Source: Larix sibirica (Eukaryota > Streptophyta > Pinopsida > Pinales > Pinaceae). From it: a stretch of DNA of 11,799 nucleotides. The notes below the pieces were generated by a model, which did not search any database, was not told the origin of the DNA, and saw only the letters and a list, made by a program, of their open reading frames with translations. The stretch covers positions 32,800 through 44,598 of the forward strand of contig NWUY0300008676.1 in the NCBI GenBank assembly GCA_004151065.3, in the 5' to 3' direction. Shown in pieces: positions 8,447 through 11,799 of this stretch; positions within the stretch are counted from its first letter, which is position 1, and each line of letters opens with the position of its first letter. Made by a program: the position numbers and the translations under genes.

Positions 8447-10294
8447 TCAACTATTATGAAGTCTCCGCTGCAGCTCCTTCCTGCCCAAGAACAAGTAAAA
8501 GAGTCAAATCAGCATGAGCGAAATTTGTCGTAACCATCACATATATACTATATCTGTAATTGAATAACCAACCTGATTCGTTCCATATCCGAAGTGTCTT
8601 GAATAATCATGGCATGGCTTTCGTCACGTCTACTCATAAGATAAGGCATGACCACCCTTATTGACCCAAACGGAAGAAATTTACTCACTTCGAATCCTGC
8701 TTTAGACAAACCCAGCGAAAGGCTGTCCGCCATGCCCTTCAATTGAGCGAACTGCAGACCACCTCCCCTCTTCTCGATACCTAATTCTTCAGCTTTAGCT
8801 ACGGCTGACTTTGCTGAGAGAAAGCACCACCATTATCAATCAGTTAACTAGTCTCTCGTCTATTGATACATAATAATAATGAAGAAGTTAAAACTCTGAG
8901 ACACGGCCTACCAGAATCAATATTGTGTGTAGCGACTAGGAGTGATGCTTCGCCCTTAGCCACCATCTCCAACACCAATGAAGAGCAGGCATTGTAACAG
9001 TTGCGTATTTCAGTAATCGAAGAATGTAATGGAAAAACCACGCCGGATGACTTAGCAATCGCATTTTCCATAAAGATGTAGGCGCCGCTTACAAGTTTCA
9101 CACCCATTGAAATGCCCCGCTTCTTAGCCTCTTCGGATGCGACAAACAATCGAGACAATGAGTCTTTCAGATAGGCTTGCACAGTCACATACACGACAGG
9201 CTTTCCAGGTGGTCGGTTGAATTGAGAAAATGCGCTGTAAACCAAGTAATCAATGGCGGGCTGAACAATTGTGTATTCTGCATCCACCAATAAGGGAACT
9301 GAGGCAGCTTCACAGGCTCCGCACAGCTGAAACAATCTTTGTTCGGCTAAATTTAAGTCCATTTCTTCGTTGGAACTCAATGGCTGCGGCTCAGTGTTGC
9401 GATGGTCAGGACTAGATGGGACTAGAATTGGCAGAGTTTCTCTCTTCCACGGCAGATTGAATTCAGGATGACGATGCTGCCATATTAGCAAATGGCTGAC
9501 TCTTTCCAGTAGCTCAGGAGTGCACAAAGCCGTCATCTTCAGGCACAAAAAACTAACCTGTTTTCACACCAATCAAACCGAAACTCAGCATCCAATTTCA
9601 AAAGATGACAAATTTCTAAAAAACTACTACTTACCGATCCAGGAGGAAGCAGAAACATAGAAGAGACTGTGCCAAGAAAATGGTTAAGATTGGAGTCACA
9701 GGCAGCGTTGTCTACGGCGCCTTGTGCGCTGTAGTTGAGAATGCCCTTCAAGCCCAGATCCCTCAATCTGTGTAACACGACCGAAACATCTCCCACGCTT
9801 TCTCCCGCGCTGTAATGAGAATAAGACGCGTGCATGAGTGGCCCATTGTAATCCGCATACTTGCTTATAGTCATGGCCACGGATTGGCACGAGATCAAAC
9901 TCAGATAAAACAATGTATCAGTTAACTCTTGCGTACTGAATTCTGAGAATAAACTTTCGTCTTCCATGTTCAGAATTGAAGAAGAGACCTCTGTATTATG
10001 GCCGTTTTTAACAATCTCAGTATTCCTACTTTCATTTTTATTATCACGCCAGTTCGTGGCGTGAAAGAATCTGTGCTGCTGCAGCTTTGAAATATTAGAC
10101 ATATCTTTTCTCGTGATTATTTTGCTCAGAGAGGTTGCAGAATGAATTCGATGCCACCCTGAACCTGGCAATTTATCTTCGTGCAATATACCCGGAATTT
10201 GTTTCCAATGTTTGGTGTTTGAATGCCATCCTTGTAAGAATTTAGTGGTGAGAAGATAGGAGGATCTTGTAATTTTCGTCGCCTTGGACGCCAT
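8447..10294 (-). CDS. ProDH: Proline dehydrogenase, mitochondrial, four exons
   Basis: This flavoenzyme oxidises proline to pyrroline-5-carboxylate in mitochondria, passing electrons from FAD to the respiratory chain; it is the first step of proline catabolism. Exons are 10294-9635, 9557-8912, 8813-8573 and 8480-8447, giving 526 residues. The start is the first ATG of the frame (context CCAACGATGGCG), followed by a basic, Ser/Thr-rich, acid-poor segment that suits a transit peptide. The barrel lies at about 170-505: LKMTALC (Lys227), VDAEYTIVQPAIDY (Asp312), VQAYLKDS, KLVSGAY (Lys374, Tyr380), ATHN (429-432), QFAQLKGM, KFLPFG and PYLMSRRDES (493-501), ending RKELQRRL. It aligns without gaps to my recollection of Arabidopsis ProDH in the C-terminal third. 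The region before LFSEF (residue 115) is about 45 residues longer than in Arabidopsis. Oddities are pocket substitutions Phe481, Ser496 and Ser377. No frameshift or stop is seen, so it is probably functional or only recently diverged. Confidence 0.93.
8481..8572 (-). other. ProDH intron 3 (92 bases, phase 2)
   Basis: The donor is ATCAG/GTTGGT and the acceptor TTCTTGGGCAG/GAAGG. The split codon is AGG (Arg516). The join yields ERIRKELQRRL, matching the conserved C-terminal helix. Without splicing the frame would end seven codons later at TAG. Confidence 0.85.
8814..8911 (-). other. ProDH intron 2 (98 bases, phase 1)
   Basis: The donor is TTCTG/GTAGGC and the acceptor TTTCTCTCAG/CAAAG. The split codon is GCA (Ala436). 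The join gives ATHNIDSAKS, collinear with the family ATHN strand. Confidence 0.87.
9558..9634 (-). other. ProDH intron 1 (77 bases, phase 0)
   Basis: The donor is TCG/GTAAGT and the acceptor AAAACAG/GTT. Removing it joins PPGS to VSFLCLKMT, matching the family spacing before the catalytic Lys. Confidence 0.88.
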
Positions 10295-10460
10295 CGTTGG
10301 TAAAATCCCAAAATTCTTCAAGAAACGAATAAATGGCTGAAAACTCAGATATAGAAATCGTTATTGGTCTGAATAGATATGAAAACTCAGAGATAGAAAT
10401 TGTTATTGGTTTGAATAGATATGGGTGTGACGATGGTATAAATAAATGAAATAGCAATTG
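10295..10460 (-). promoter_or_regulatory. Probable core promoter and 5' UTR of ProDH
   Basis: On the minus strand two CCAAT boxes lie at 10409-10405 and 10367-10363, about 110 and 70 bases before the ATG, one in each copy of a 42-base duplication. A TATA-like CTATATC at 10354-10348 follows the nearer one; the equivalent in the farther copy is CTATCTC. Another AT-rich block (TTTATTTATACC) is near 10447-10436. The ACTCAT element known to control Arabidopsis ProDH was not seen within about 500 bases upstream. The transcription start cannot be fixed from sequence. Confidence 0.4.
10339..10422. repeat. 42-base tandem duplication upstream of ProDH
   Basis: Units 10339-10380 and 10381-10422 are directly adjacent, both 42 bases, and differ at three positions (93% identity). 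The near copy begins 45 bases upstream of the ATG. Confidence 0.95.
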
Positions 10461-11799
10461 TCGAGTGGCATTGTAAGGTGGTCGGCTTTAAGTTACGAAC
10501 TGAAACTGATTTAATTTGTATATTGTAATTCGTCGGTAGGCGTTTTATTTTGGGAAATAGATGGAGGTTGGAAGAATGGACGGCCATGTTGGTTTCAATA
10601 GTCGTGTTCTTTTAATCGTAACCATCCAATCTCCAAATTGGTCAAAATTTAATCCATCTCCCGCCCCTCCAATCTCCTGCCGCTGCCCCCTATTCTATAT
10701 GATTGGGTCACGGGTAGGGAGAAGATATAACCCTCATGAGATGTAACATTTGGAGAACCTCACAAAGTGAAGCATTGGGTTCTAGCCAAGGGAGGGGGTA
10801 GTGCGAAGTCGTAAAATTAGTACCATGTGGTTTATTGCATTCTATGTGCTCTAAACACACTAATTGGACTAGCTACAGGGCAATATCAAGGGTATTAATC
10901 GAGTTAGTGACCATAAAGAGGTTCAACTATAGTTCTAGCAGGGATTATGGGTGTTCCAAGAACTGATGGTATTGCTCCCATTTCATGGGCACTTATAGTG
11001 TGTGGTCTTCTTTTTACTCCCCTTGAATGGTGGATGGCTATAATCGCTCTAATGGGGGGATTTGGGAAACATTAAAAAGAAGAAAATGGCGTGGCATCCT
11101 CACATGGGAAAATAGACTGTGTTTCCTAATGATGTTTGTGAGGATCATTGCAGGATAGGGGTTTGGGGGCCATTCCACCAAGAAAATTATGTTTTGTTAT
11201 GGGTCCAAAATTAACATTTTGACCGGAAAAAGTGCTAAAGTGGTGAACAATGCGTACTATTGAAGTAAAAGTTAAAATAGTGAAGCACTTCTTAGAAAAG
11301 AAAAGACCCACTTTCCTAAAGAATATACTCTCTCAAAAAATGATAGAAAAGGAATAATTCTTATAAGTGTTTCTTAGCTAAATGGTAATGAACTCCACCT
11401 CGAGAAACAAGAAAAAGAATAAAAAAAGGTCATTCCAAACACGCAATACGAGGGGGAGATATAGTCCACTTTATTGAATGAGTGAAGGTACAAGAAACAA
11501 TTATAATTGCAAGACACTAGGTGATGAAATCCCAATGGATGGCAAAAAATTGTTTTAAGCGCCCTCTCACTTGCGAGAACCACTTAGGTAAGAGCCCTAA
11601 CAAGAAAGGTTACTAGGATACCTTCTTCACGAACACATACGACATGTTTCCACAATACATGGAATCTTCAATACTAAAATGACAAAGTGTCCTAGTTAGA
11701 CCTCTGCTCTTAGTCTTGGCACAGATCACTCGAAACGATGGGCCTGTTGTTAAATTGTTCTTAACCATGTTTGTTACGAAAGGGTTTTGGTTTCCTAAA
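10461..11799. other. Region upstream of ProDH without a recognised gene
   Basis: I see no domain, RNA gene or clear transposon end here. Composition is mixed, with a short C-rich tract near 10660-10690. The only ORF that reads as more than noise is 10947-11075 on the plus strand, 42 residues and largely hydrophobic, with no recognised family. A region near 11466-11520 reads like part of a plant repeat, but I could not assign it. Confidence 0.4.

Noticed and set aside
9539-9634. Reading exon 1 of ProDH through to the stop at 9539
   Set aside because: The peptide after Ser220 loses similarity, while a GTAAGT donor and CAG acceptor restore the family sequence in frame.
9539-10321. ProDH start at 10321, nine codons earlier
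   Set aside because: That codon is TTG, not ATG. The first ATG is at 10294, in a good plant context.
10900-10960. Possible tRNA B-box-like GGTTCAACT
   Set aside because: The match to the B box is incomplete and no A box or cloverleaf could be drawn around it.
1-11799. CRISPR arrays, bacterial operons, riboswitches
   Set aside because: No regularly spaced repeats or bacterial gene structure is seen; the introns and retroelements show plant nuclear DNA.

Overview
The window looks like nuclear DNA of a land plant, most likely a seed plant and plausibly a gymnosperm. The grounds are an intron-containing plant-type proline dehydrogenase gene, a plant L1-type LINE with a DUF4283/zinc-knuckle ORF1, a decayed Ty3/gypsy element whose motifs resemble families I associate with conifers, and long AT-rich stretches without genes. 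The gymnosperm placement is inference; the plant placement is well supported. Every recognisable coding sequence lies on the minus strand.

Positions 1 to about 3830 hold a LINE reading right to left: a GC-rich 5' leader (about 3703-3829), ORF1 (3702-2193) and the first 732 codons of ORF2 (2196 to the window edge), carrying an AP-like endonuclease and a reverse transcriptase with the FVDD active site. The copy keeps its 5' end but is dead: one single-base expansion of a homopolymer and one stop in ORF1, and three in-frame stops in ORF2. ORF1 and ORF2 overlap as ATGA. From about 3830 to 4459 lies non-coding repeat-derived DNA ending in what looks like a CACTA-type DNA-transposon terminus (end at 4459, interior to the left).

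Positions about 4868-7260 are the ruin of a Ty3/gypsy retrotransposon: a gag-like segment, then a pre-RT linker, then RT, then an abrupt join to the last residues of integrase. RNase H and the integrase core are missing. I could not find LTRs. Stretches 4460-4867 and about 7260-8200 are AT-rich and show no gene.

The one gene that looks intact is a four-exon proline dehydrogenase (ProDH), 10294-8447, predicted at 526 residues with a basic mitochondrial-type N-terminus. Its three introns are 77, 98 and 92 bases. All splice sites are GT-AG and the phases agree. The catalytic barrel is collinear with known plant ProDH, but several residues around the proline pocket differ from the consensus (Tyr to Phe, the first Arg of the RRxxE motif to Ser, and LVRGAY to LVSGAY), which raises the possibility of a paralog with changed activity. 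Just upstream of its ATG is a 42-base tandem duplication carrying a CCAAT box in each copy. From 10560 to 11799 I recognise no gene, only a 42-residue hydrophobic ORF of doubtful meaning.
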